In this document: piece after piece, positions 14,863 through 21,507 of the stretch | Layout of the letters: every line of letters starts with the position of its first letter | How positions within the stretch are numbered: position 1 is the stretch's first letter | Assembly (NCBI GenBank): GCA_030684415.1 | Contig: JAUXNL010000132.1 | Coordinates: 1-21,507, forward strand | Origin: Moraxellaceae bacterium | GTDB lineage: Bacteria > Pseudomonadota > Gammaproteobacteria > Pseudomonadales > Moraxellaceae | Direction: 5' to 3' | DNA length: 21,507 nt | Program-made: the position numbers and the translations under genes | Notes under the pieces: generated by a model | Database searches by the model: none | The model's input: the letters and a program-made list of their open reading frames with translations, nothing else | Told to the model about the DNA's origin: nothing

Positions 14863-16137
14863 ATGCATTCCTCTCCTCCCGATACGCTTGAGCAATGGCT
14901 CATCTGGCTCGAGCAGCAACATCCTAGCGCGATTGATCTCGGCCTTGAGCGGATAGGGCAGGTGGCCGATCGCCTGGGTCTGCGCACGGCGACTTGTCCT
15001 GTCATCACCGTCGGCGGCACCAATGGCAAAGGCTCGACGGTCGCCACGCTGGTGAGCATTTACCGGGCGGCCGGACTCCGTGTCGGCAGTTACACCTCGC
15101 CTCATCTTTTGCGTTTCAACGAGCGCATCTGCATCGATGGCGAGCCAGTCGATGATGCTACGCTGCTGCAAGCGTTTGCCGCAGTGCAGGCGGCACAGGG
15201 CGACGTGTCACTGACGTATTTCGAGTTCACCACACTGGCGGCTTTATGGGTTTTCAAAGCGGCTGCCCTTGCAGTGATGGTGCTGGAGGTCGGGCTGGGT
15301 GGCCGTCTGGATGCCGTGAATATCGTCGATGCCGATGTGGCGGTGGTGACCAGTATCGGCATTGATCATGTCGAGTATCTGGGGAATACCCGCGAGCAGA
15401 TTGCCATCGAGAAAGCCGGGATTTTCCGGGCAGGGCGTATCGCCATTTGTGGTGACACCGATCCGCCCGCCAGCCTGCTGGAAGCAGCGGCCAGCAGTGG
15501 CGCTGTACTGCGTCTGAAAGGGCGCGATTTTGATTTTCACGAAGAGCCGGACGATGCCTGGGCGTGGCGCGATAGCGGGCGTGTGCTCAACGGTTTGCCG
15601 CGGCCCCAGCTTGCGCTCGATAACGCCGCCACTGCACTCGCGGCCCTGTTTGCGCTGGACGTGCTGCCGGTGAGTGAGCAAGCCTTGCGTGATGGTCTGG
15701 CCGCCGCTGCCTTGCCCGGGCGTTTGCAGCAGGTGTCCTGCCGGCCCCAAATCTTGCTGGATGTGGCGCACAATCCGCACGGTGCTGCTTTTCTCATGCA
15801 GCAACTGCCCGCCGCGGCAGCGGGCCAGCGCACGTTTGCCGTGCTCGCCATGCTGGCCGACAAGGATATGGCGGGAGTGCTCAATGCCTGCCTCGGCCGG
15901 ATTGACAGTTGGCGCGTGGCATCGCTGCCGGTGGCGCGCGGCGCACGTGGCGAGCAACTGGCCCGTCTGCTGCACGAGCGCGGATGCCATGTCGCGGGCG
16001 AGTACCCTGGCGTTGCCGCTGCACTGGCCGCGGCTCGTCAGGCAGCGGCACCCGCCGATAGAATTCTGGTTTTTGGATCTTTTTATACCGTGGCGGCTGC
16101 ACAGGCAGCTCTGGCCGCGACTTTGCCGGGGGCATGA
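14863..16137 (+). CDS. folC: dihydrofolate synthase / folylpolyglutamate synthase
   Basis: ATP-dependent ligation of glutamate to dihydropteroate and of further glutamates to folates. The product is 424 residues, close to E. coli FolC. Mur-ligase-type features are present: P-loop GTNGKGS at residues 52-58, SPHLLRFNERICIDG, FEFTTLAALWVF, EVGLGGRLDAVN, DADVAVVTSIGIDHVEYLG, AIEKAGIFR, and the C-terminal domain starting near LDVAHNPHG. The ATG at 14863 is preferred over the GTG at 14854, because the GTGAG around 14854-14858 can serve as ribosome site. Its TGA overlaps the next gene's ATG (ATGA), so folC and dedD are translationally coupled. Confidence 0.96.
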   Translation: MHSSPPDTLEQWLIWLEQQHPSAIDLGLERIGQVADRLGLRTATCPVITVGGTNGKGSTVATLVSIYRAAGLRVGSYTSPHLLRFNERICIDGEPVDDATLLQAFAAVQAAQGDVSLTYFEFTTLAALWVFKAAALAVMVLEVGLGGRLDAVNIVDADVAVVTSIGIDHVEYLGNTREQIAIEKAGIFRAGRIAICGDTDPPASLLEAAASSGAVLRLKGRDFDFHEEPDDAWAWRDSGRVLNGLPRPQLALDNAATALAALFALDVLPVSEQALRDGLAAAALPGRLQQVSCRPQILLDVAHNPHGAAFLMQQLPAAAAGQRTFAVLAMLADKDMAGVLNACLGRIDSWRVASLPVARGARGEQLARLLHERGCHVAGEYPGVAAALAAARQAAAPADRILVFGSFYTVAAAQAALAATLPGA

Positions 16138-17051
16138 TGGAAAAGGCAGTCAAGCAGCGCTTGCTGGGGGGCTTGGTTCTGGTGGCGGGGGCGGCATTGT
16201 TGTTGCCTGTTCTGCTGGATGGGTCGGGGGCGGAGTTGGTGTTGCCACCGGCACCACCGGCACCTGTTGTCCCTGCTGTACAGGCACCCGTACTGGACGC
16301 TGAATTGCAGGCGGCCGAGCAGGCCGTGGCAGGGGCACCGGACGAGACGGCGTTCCTGTCTGTGACTCCTCCCGATGCCTCCTCTGCGGTGGCGGAGGAT
16401 GTGATGCCCGATGCAGCGGCAGGCTTTGCCGGGCCTGACACGCCAGTGCCGGCAGATGCCGCCAGCACGGCGGCGGTCGCAGAGGCCTCGCGTCAGGCGG
16501 CGCTGAAGGTCGCACAGGAAAAGCTGGCCAGTGAAAAGGCTGCCGCCGACAAGCTGGCGGCTGACAAAGCCACCGCCGCAAAAGCGCAAGCTGAGAAGAT
16601 GGCGCTGGACAAGACAGCCACCGATAAGGCTGCCGCCGCAAAGGCAGCCACAGAAAAAGCCGCCGCACTTGAAAAAGAACGTTTGTTGAAGCTTGCCGAT
16701 GCCGCCAAGGCCCGGGCTGAGGCCGAGAAAAAAGCCGCCGCTGCGAGCGCGACTTCAAGCGCTGTCACCACTACCCCCGCTACAACCCAGCCAGCCTCTG
16801 CAGCCGCCTCGGATTTGCCGCAGGCCTGGGTGGTGCAGGTGGCCAGTTTGTCGGCACGTGACAAAGCCGACGCGCTGGTCCAGAAGCTGCGCCAGAAGGG
16901 CTACCGGGCGATGGTGACGGGGCAGGCCGGGGCATGGAAGGTGCTGGTGGGTCCTGAGCTCAGCAAGCCGGTGGCGGATGCTGTTCGCCAGCGCCTGGCG
17001 GCCGATGCCGAGCTGGCGTTGTCGGGCTGGGTGCAGCCCTGGAAGCCATGA
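16134..17051 (+). CDS. dedD: SPOR-domain inner-membrane protein, DedD-like
   Basis: A 305-residue bitopic membrane protein. A short cytoplasmic start (MMEKAVKQR) leads to one membrane helix at about residues 10-28 (LLGGLVLVAGAALLLPVLL). A long periplasmic linker rich in Pro/Ala and then Ala/Lys follows; about residues 120-210 are repeated KAxAxKA-type helical sequence reminiscent of TolA. The C-terminal SPOR domain (about 229-303, AWVVQVASLSARDKADALVQ to GWVQPW) should bind denuded peptidoglycan at the division site. DedD supports septation in E. coli; that role here is inferred from architecture and the folC-dedD-cvpA-purF order. The ATG overlaps the folC stop; a second ATG directly follows at 16137. 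Confidence 0.9.
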   Translation: MMEKAVKQRLLGGLVLVAGAALLLPVLLDGSGAELVLPPAPPAPVVPAVQAPVLDAELQAAEQAVAGAPDETAFLSVTPPDASSAVAEDVMPDAAAGFAGPDTPVPADAASTAAVAEASRQAALKVAQEKLASEKAAADKLAADKATAAKAQAEKMALDKTATDKAAAAKAATEKAAALEKERLLKLADAAKARAEAEKKAAAASATSSAVTTTPATTQPASAAASDLPQAWVVQVASLSARDKADALVQKLRQKGYRAMVTGQAGAWKVLVGPELSKPVADAVRQRLAADAELALSGWVQPWKP

Positions 17052-17077
17052 TGGCAATGCCTTGCGGCGTGGCCCTG

Positions 17078-17086
17078 TGCTAGAAT
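17078..17086 (+). promoter_or_regulatory. extended -10 element upstream of cvpA-purF
   Basis: TGCTAGAAT (17078-17086) is an extended -10 element identical to the one before trpF. Transcription would start near 17093, leaving a leader of about 88 bases with a strong hairpin before the cvpA ATG. No good -35 box is visible at normal spacing. Confidence 0.5.
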
Positions 17087-17107
17087 CTGCGCACGTTTTT
17101 TCCTGGC

Positions 17108-17134
17108 ACAAGCGGCAGTCGATCTGCCGCTTGT
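17108..17134 (+). promoter_or_regulatory. perfect 11-bp hairpin in cvpA-purF leader
   Basis: ACAAGCGGCAG (17108-17118) pairs with CTGCCGCTTGT (17124-17134) around TCGAT. It lies between the extended -10 element and cvpA. The downstream CGTTTCC is too short and interrupted for a typical terminator. A T-tract (17096-17101) precedes rather than follows it. It may be a 5' stabiliser or attenuator; function unknown. Confidence 0.55.
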
Positions 17135-17180
17135 CGTTTCCGGCGGCCTCACCCGGGCGCCATTGAGCAGTGAGCAGCGC

Positions 17181-17765
17181 ATGCAGGTGCATACCGCCGA
17201 CTGGATCATTCTCGGCATTGTCATGCTGTCGATGGCCTTCGGTTTTTTTCGCGGTTTTGTGCGCGAAGCGTTTGCGCTGGCAGGCTGGGTAGCCGCCTAT
17301 GTGGTGGCCCGCGTTTTTCATGCGCCGCTGGACGTGCTGCTGACAGACACCATCACCACGCCGTCGTTGCGTCTGGTCGCCGCTTGGGGTGGGTTGTTCG
17401 TCACCACGTTGCTGCTGGCGGCCTTGCTTGGCTACATGGTGTTCGGGCTGGTGGAGCGAGCCGGCTTGCGCACGGCAGACCGGCTACTCGGCGCGGGCTT
17501 CGGTACGGCCCGAGGTGTGCTGCTGGTGCTGGCCATTCTGGTGCTGGCCGCGCCCTTTGCCAGTCGGGATGCCTGGTGGAATGCGGCGCTGCTGCCTTCG
17601 CAGTTCATGCGCTGGGAGCCTGTTGGTCGCGCACTCAAGCAATCCATGCAGGCGCATGTCAGCAAGGCGGCAGAGGAAGCCGGCAAACGTTTCACGCCGG
17701 CATCGCCGGCGCCATCCCCTCCTGCGGAGGATGACGGACGTGGCCGCTGGCCCTTCCGGGAATGA
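17181..17765 (+). CDS. cvpA: CvpA family membrane protein
   Basis: A 194-residue inner-membrane protein of the CvpA family, known in E. coli for colicin V production and in other bacteria for envelope stress tolerance; its molecular activity is not established. Four hydrophobic helices are visible at about residues 7-24, 29-47, 67-90 and 106-124, with the family signature GFFRGFVREAFALAGWVAAY near the first two. The C-terminal tail is polar and Pro-rich. The ATG at 17181 is preferred over the TTG at 17163, with GTGAG upstream and MQVHTADWIILG typical of the family start. It lies 26 bases before purF, the usual cvpA-purF pairing, so both are probably one transcript. Confidence 0.93.
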   Translation: MQVHTADWIILGIVMLSMAFGFFRGFVREAFALAGWVAAYVVARVFHAPLDVLLTDTITTPSLRLVAAWGGLFVTTLLLAALLGYMVFGLVERAGLRTADRLLGAGFGTARGVLLVLAILVLAAPFASRDAWWNAALLPSQFMRWEPVGRALKQSMQAHVSKAAEEAGKRFTPASPAPSPPAEDDGRGRWPFRE

Positions 17766-17791
17766 CCTGATCGTAACCAAGAGGTTTTTGT

Positions 17792-19315
17792 ATGTGCGGT
17801 ATTGTCGGCATCGCGGGCAAGTCTTCGGTCAACCAGTCGCTTTATGATGCGCTGACGGTGTTGCAGCACCGGGGCCAGGATGCCGCCGGCATTGTGACCT
17901 GTCACAACGGCCGGCTTTTTCTGCGCAAAGAAAACGGCATGGTGCGCGATGTATTCCACACCCGTCACATGCTGCGCCTGATCGGCAATTTCGGTATCGG
18001 CCATGTGCGCTATCCCACGGCGGGGTCTTCCAGCTCGGCAGAAGCCCAGCCTTTTTATGTGAACTCCCCGTACGGCATCACCCTCGCGCACAACGGCAAC
18101 CTGACCAACGCCCACGACATCGCCCGCGATCTTTTTCGCGAAGACCTTCGCCACATCAATACCGACTCCGATTCCGAAGTGCTGCTGAACGTGCTGGCGC
18201 ATGAGCTGCAGGAAACCGGCCAGCACAACCCCACCGAGAACGATGTTTTTGATGCGGTGGCCAATGTGCATCGCCGCTGCAAGGGCGCTTATGCCGTTGT
18301 GGCCATGATTACCGGCTACGGCATTCTCGGCTTCCGTGACCCGCATGGCATTCGTCCGCTGGTGTATGGCGAGCGCGAAACGGCAGACGGCATGGAATAC
18401 ATCCTGGCCTCCGAGTCTGTCGCGATCACTTCGCTGGGCTATCGCGTGGTGCGTGATCTGGCACCGGGTGAGGCCGTGTTCATCAACGCGCAAGGGCAGT
18501 TGTTCAGCCGCCAGTGTGCCGACAACCCCGTGCATACGCCCTGCATTTTCGAATATGTGTACTTTGCGCGACCCGACTCGATCATGGACAACATCTCCGT
18601 GTACAAGGCGCGTCTGCGCATGGGCGAGAGGCTGGCGCAGAAAATCGTGCGCGAGTGGGGCGAGCACGACATCGATGTCGTGATTCCGATTCCTGACACC
18701 AGCCGTACCTCGGCGTTGGAACTGGCCAACCAGCTCAACGTGAAGTACCGCGAAGGCTTCATGAAAAACCGTTACATCGGCCGTACTTTCATCATGCCGG
18801 GGCAGAGCCAGCGTAAAAAGTCCGTGCGCCAGAAGCTCAATCCGATCGAGCTGGAGTTCCAGGGCAAGAACGTGTTGCTGGTCGATGACTCCATTGTGCG
18901 CGGCACTACCTGCAAGGAAATCATCCAGATGGCGCGTGATGCTGGCGCCAACAAGGTGTATTTCGCTTCGGCAGCGCCGGCGGTGAAGTACCCGAATGTC
19001 TATGGCATCGACATGCCAGCCAAGAGCGAGCTGATTGCTCATGGCCGTACCGAGCAGGAAGTTTGTGATCTGATTGGCGCGGACCGGCTGGTTTACCAGA
19101 ATCTTGACGACCTGATTGCTGCAGCTCGCGAAGGCAATCCGGATATCCAGGATTTCGACTGCTCCGTGTTCAATGGCGAGTACGTCACGGGTGACATCGA
19201 CGAAGCCTATCTCGACGCTTTGCAGGCCTCGCGCAATGACGCCGCCAAAAAGCGTGAAGACAAGGGCGATGATGGCTCAGGCTCGACCATTGTGGATCTG
19301 TCCAACGGCAATTGA
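17792..19315 (+). CDS. purF: amidophosphoribosyltransferase
   Basis: First committed step of purine synthesis: PRPP plus glutamine to 5-phosphoribosylamine. The product is 507 residues, like E. coli PurF (about 505). It starts MCGIVGIAG, so Cys2 becomes the glutaminase nucleophile after Met removal, with no propeptide. The N-terminal Ntn domain has LQHRGQDAAGI, GHVRYPTAGSS and LAHNGNLTNA. The C-terminal domain has the phosphoribosyltransferase PRPP loop VLLVDDSIVRGTT at about 361-373, preceded by YFARPDSIMDNISVYKAR. AAGAGG at 17779-17784 serves the ATG at 17792. It lies in an operon with cvpA; a 440-base gap follows rather than the tight purF-metZ junction seen in Pseudomonas. Confidence 0.98.
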   Translation: MCGIVGIAGKSSVNQSLYDALTVLQHRGQDAAGIVTCHNGRLFLRKENGMVRDVFHTRHMLRLIGNFGIGHVRYPTAGSSSSAEAQPFYVNSPYGITLAHNGNLTNAHDIARDLFREDLRHINTDSDSEVLLNVLAHELQETGQHNPTENDVFDAVANVHRRCKGAYAVVAMITGYGILGFRDPHGIRPLVYGERETADGMEYILASESVAITSLGYRVVRDLAPGEAVFINAQGQLFSRQCADNPVHTPCIFEYVYFARPDSIMDNISVYKARLRMGERLAQKIVREWGEHDIDVVIPIPDTSRTSALELANQLNVKYREGFMKNRYIGRTFIMPGQSQRKKSVRQKLNPIELEFQGKNVLLVDDSIVRGTTCKEIIQMARDAGANKVYFASAAPAVKYPNVYGIDMPAKSELIAHGRTEQEVCDLIGADRLVYQNLDDLIAAAREGNPDIQDFDCSVFNGEYVTGDIDEAYLDALQASRNDAAKKREDKGDDGSGSTIVDLSNGN

Positions 19316-19755
19316 TGAATGCCGGCCTTCGTGTTTCTGCAGTTGTTGGTGCAGGCCTGTCAGGTCAGTCGTCTCGCCGTACTGACGGCAGCCGCTTGCT
19401 GCAAAAGCCGGACACGCGTTCTCTGGTGTGCGTCCATGTGTCTGGCATGAGCGAGTGTTGTGGTGGTCATTCATTGACTTGCTGCGCGCCCGGAGCTTTC
19501 CACGCGGCAGGTGATGTCGAGGAGGCCTCTTTTACCCACTCTTTGAGGTGTCTCTCATACGGCTATCGGCTCCGCGCAGAGGCGTCAGAGCCCCGTACTC
19601 GCGACGCTAGGCTCGCTTTGCAAAGATGAGCCATTTTGCGCCTGCACGGCTTCGGCAAGATCAGCCGGCAAAGCGGTAACAGGCTTCGGGGGTGTTTATG
19701 GCCGTGGGTTGCTCGGGCATACTGACGGCTCATTTTCACCAGCTGCGATTGCCCC
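19316..19755. other. 440-base purF-metZ intergenic region without a recognised gene
   Basis: No frame here resembles a protein family. The plus-strand frame from 19312 to 19629 starts with TTG across the purF stop and has an odd Cys/Arg-rich composition, so I do not call it. No tRNA, riboswitch or strong terminator was recognised. Small palindromes occur (CAGGCCTG, GAGGCCTC). A weak promoter candidate for metZ is TTTATG (19695-19700) and CATACT (19718-19723) at 17-base spacing, which would leave a leader of about 25 bases. Confidence 0.6.
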
Positions 19756-20952
19756 ATGAGCCTCGACGACGAACTGCTTGCCTCGCTTTCTTTTGATTCT
19801 CTTGCCGTGCGTGCCGGTCAGGCACGAACAGCGGAAGGGGAGCACAGCGAGGCCATGTTCCTGACCTCATCCTTCGTGTTCGACAGTGCCGCTCATGCGG
19901 CTGCGCGCTTTGGCAGCAGCGAGCCCGGCAATATCTATTCGCGCTTTACCAACCCCACCGTGCGTACTTTCGAGCAGCGTCTCGCCGCGCTTGAGGGCGG
20001 CGAGCGGGCCGTGGCTACCAGTTCTGGCATGGCGGCCATTCTTGCGACGTGTCTGGCCCTGCTTAAATCGGGCGATCATGTGGTGTGCTCGCGCAGCGTT
20101 TTTGGCACCACCAATGTGCTGTTTGAAAAGTACATGAAGAAGTTCGGTATCGAGACCACTTTTGTGGCGCTGACCGAATTCTCCGCGTGGGAGGCAGCGC
20201 TGACTCCACAGACACGCCTGTTTTTTCTGGAGACGCCCAGCAATCCCCTGTGCGAAGTGGCGGACATTCCGGCGCTGGCAGCGTTGGCGCATGCGCATGA
20301 TGTGTTGCTGGTGGTCGACAACTGTTTTTGCACGCCAGCCTTGCAAAAACCGCTCGCGCTCGGCGCCGATGTGGTCATCCATTCCGCCACCAAATATATC
20401 GATGGCCAGGGGCGTTGCCTGGGCGGTGCGGTCGTCGGCCGGCAGAAAGAAATGGACGAAGTATTTGGCGTAGTGCGCACTTGTGGTCCGACCATGAGCG
20501 CGTTCAATGCCTGGGTGTTTCTGAAAGGTCTGGAAACGTTGCGTCTGCGCATGCATGCGCACTCCGACAGCGCGCTGGCGCTCGCTGAGTGGCTGAATAC
20601 CCGGCCGGAAGTGGCGCGCGTGCACTACGCCGGCCTGTCGTCACATCCCCAACATACGCTGGCGGCACAGCAGCAGTCGAAGTTTGGCGGCGTACTTTCA
20701 TTCGAGCTGAACGGTGGGCGTGAGGAGGCCTGGCGCTTTATTGATGCCACGAAGCTGATGTCCATCACGGCTAATCTTGGCGATGCCAAGACGACGATCA
20801 CGCATCCGGCAACGACCACACATGGGCGTCTTTCACCAGAGGCAAAGGTGGCGGCGGGGATTACCGAAAGCCTGATACGGATTGCGGTCGGGCTTGAGGA
20901 TATTGCGGACTTGCGTGCGGATTGTGAGCGCGGGTTTGCGGCGCTTGGCTGA
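19756..20952 (+). CDS. metZ: O-succinylhomoserine sulfhydrylase
   Basis: PLP enzyme that makes homocysteine directly from O-succinylhomoserine and sulfide in methionine synthesis. The product is 398 residues. Cys/Met-metabolism fold motifs are present: YSRFTNPTVRTFEQRLAALE (about 56-75), ATSSGMAAILA, FLETPSNPLCEVADI, VVDNCFCTPALQKPL, and the PLP lysine Lys213 in HSATKYIDGQGRCLGGAV. The GPTMSAFNAWVFLKGLETL and C-terminal SLGDAK-like NLGDAKTTITHPATTTH blocks fit MetZ and close relatives such as MetB/MetY. MetZ is favoured by the position next to purF, as in Pseudomonas. The ATG at 19756 has no clear Shine-Dalgarno sequence, so the start is supported mainly by the family N-terminus. Confidence 0.93.
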   Translation: MSLDDELLASLSFDSLAVRAGQARTAEGEHSEAMFLTSSFVFDSAAHAAARFGSSEPGNIYSRFTNPTVRTFEQRLAALEGGERAVATSSGMAAILATCLALLKSGDHVVCSRSVFGTTNVLFEKYMKKFGIETTFVALTEFSAWEAALTPQTRLFFLETPSNPLCEVADIPALAALAHAHDVLLVVDNCFCTPALQKPLALGADVVIHSATKYIDGQGRCLGGAVVGRQKEMDEVFGVVRTCGPTMSAFNAWVFLKGLETLRLRMHAHSDSALALAEWLNTRPEVARVHYAGLSSHPQHTLAAQQQSKFGGVLSFELNGGREEAWRFIDATKLMSITANLGDAKTTITHPATTTHGRLSPEAKVAAGITESLIRIAVGLEDIADLRADCERGFAALG

Positions 20953-20970
20953 GTTTCATTGTTTCTCTGC

Positions 20971-21024
20971 GAGGGCGGTGCGCCTCGCCGGCGCGGCCCA
21001 GAAGGGCCGCTGCGCGGGGTGCCC
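20971..21024. repeat. large imperfect palindrome after metZ
   Basis: A perfect 7-bp core GCGGCCC-agaa-GGGCCGC (20993-21010) is enclosed by outer arms GAGGGC (20971-20976) and GCCCTC (21019-21024). It begins 18 bases after the metZ stop, resembles a dispersed G/C-rich repeat and could form a 3' end structure for metZ mRNA. There is no T-tract. Confidence 0.5.
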
Positions 21025-21084
21025 TCTCTGCGCACAACCGGCTGATCGGGTCGCGCAGATTCGGCCTCCTGCCTCAACTGCGCT

Positions 21085-21108
21085 AAGCCGCACATCCTTG
21101 TGCGGCTT
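21085..21108. repeat. perfect 10-bp inverted repeat
   Basis: AAGCCGCACA (21085-21094) and TGTGCGGCTT (21099-21108) pair around TCCT. C and G rather than T follow, so it is not a classical terminator for the plus strand. It is part of the post-metZ repeat-rich block. Confidence 0.55.
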
Positions 21109-21186
21109 CCCCGGCCGGCCGTGCTCCGTTCGGCAGACAAGAGGGGGAAGTGAGGTAACGACTTCCGTGGTGAATTCCTAGCCTGT

Positions 21187-21219
21187 CCCTCACCCCGGCC
21201 CTCTCCCGGCGGGAGAGGG
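21187..21219. repeat. third copy of the G/C-rich hairpin repeat
   Basis: CCCTCACCCCGG is followed by the perfect 9-bp hairpin CCCTCTCCC-ggc-GGGAGAGGG (21199-21219). This is the best-preserved relative of the repeats in the leuD-leuB and leuB-asd gaps, in the opposite orientation as judged by CCCTCACCCC versus GGATGAGGG. Confidence 0.6.
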
Positions 21220-21393
21220 GGAAAACCTGCGCAGCGAAGTGCTCCCGCTCGCCCGCGCATCCGCGCGGTCTCGCCACCTCCCGCAACTTCATCTTTCAGC
21301 CAACCTCAGCAAAACGGGCCAGCCTCCCGTCCATGGCTCATCTGTGCTTGAAGGCGCTGGGCCCCCGCCGTAGCTGGGGCAACAGAAGTGAGT

Positions 21394-21467
21394 GAATCCA
21401 GAGCCTCTTTCAGCTTTTCAGGTTTGATTTCAGCGAGCGCAGCGACGCGTGCTTTTGCTCTGGATTC
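21394..21467. repeat. 11-bp inverted repeat around a 52-base spacer
   Basis: GAATCCAGAGC (21394-21404) and GCTCTGGATTC (21457-21467) are exact inverted copies separated by 52 bases. The spacer contains GCGAGCGCAGCGACGCG, echoed by GCCGAGCAGCGGAG after the right arm. It may be the ends of a small non-autonomous element or a dispersed repeat; no transposase is present. Confidence 0.5.
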
Positions 21468-21507
21468 CCCATGAGAGGGAGCCGAGCAGCGGAGTCCGGC
21501 AGCGGAT

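Larger units (their letters stand above)
20953..21507. other. 555-base non-coding, palindrome-rich region after metZ
   Basis: From the metZ stop to the window end I see no gene on either strand. Open frames through it translate to Arg/Gly/Pro-rich phantom peptides (for example REGTPRSGPSGPRRRGAPP on the minus strand) known from translated intergenic repeats. At least four inverted repeats lie here, listed separately. A gene may begin beyond the window edge. Confidence 0.7.

Noticed and set aside
16480..16760. Tandem repeat or CRISPR-like array in dedD
   Set aside because: The repetition is at the amino-acid level (Ala/Lys codons), without regular unit length or unique spacers.
17432..19042. 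536-codon minus-strand open frame opposite cvpA and purF
   Set aside because: It is a shadow of two certain genes and shows no recognisable domain.
19312..19629. 105-codon plus-strand frame after purF
   Set aside because: It begins with a TTG inside the purF stop, has no ribosome site and an unusual Cys/Arg composition, and matches no known family.
20625..21260. 211-codon minus-strand frame reaching into the metZ 3' end
   Set aside because: Its N-terminal part is translated repeat (PPLPPGEGRGEGQ) and the rest is antisense to metZ.

Overview
This window is a stretch of core chromosome from a moderately GC-rich gammaproteobacterium. Almost every gene is a recognisable housekeeping or biosynthesis gene. 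The gene order (LysR regulator, leuC-leuD-leuB-asd-usg-fimV-truA-trpF-trpB-trpA-accD-folC-dedD-cvpA-purF-metZ) resembles the conserved Pseudomonas/Xanthomonas-type block. Having trpB and trpA between trpF and accD is more like Xanthomonas-type or other deep gammaproteobacteria than Pseudomonas. The species cannot be named from the sequence. Fifteen of the 17 reading frames end in TGA.

Layout: a LysR-type regulator (56-946, minus strand) is divergent from the leucine genes. leuC, leuD and leuB (1235-4572) provide isopropylmalate isomerase and dehydrogenase, and asd (4685-5791) makes aspartate semialdehyde. The gaps between leuC, leuD, leuB and asd hold a GTAG-type REP palindrome and two copies of a G/C-rich hairpin repeat. 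A hairpin follows asd. usg, an Asd paralogue without the catalytic cysteine, comes next. fimV (6986-9922) has its own promoter-like sequence and a strong terminator. truA follows directly.

After a 281-base gap, trpF, trpB and trpA (11112-13857) encode the late steps of tryptophan synthesis. trpB carries an in-frame TAA at codon 83 and an unusual Arg three residues before the PLP lysine, although the rest of the frame is intact. accD, folC, dedD, cvpA and purF (13928-19315) follow, covering fatty-acid, folate, envelope/division and purine functions. A 440-base gap without a convincing gene precedes metZ (methionine synthesis, 19756-20952). The last 555 bases are non-coding and packed with palindromes and repeat-like sequence.

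The genes cover leucine, aspartate-family, tryptophan, methionine, folate, purine and malonyl-CoA synthesis, plus tRNA modification and polar/envelope organisation. I found no phage, transposase, CRISPR array, defence system, tRNA or rRNA. No new multi-gene system is evident. The most notable points are the interrupted trpB, the cluster of interspersed repeats in the leu operon and after metZ, and several leader hairpins (before accD and cvpA).
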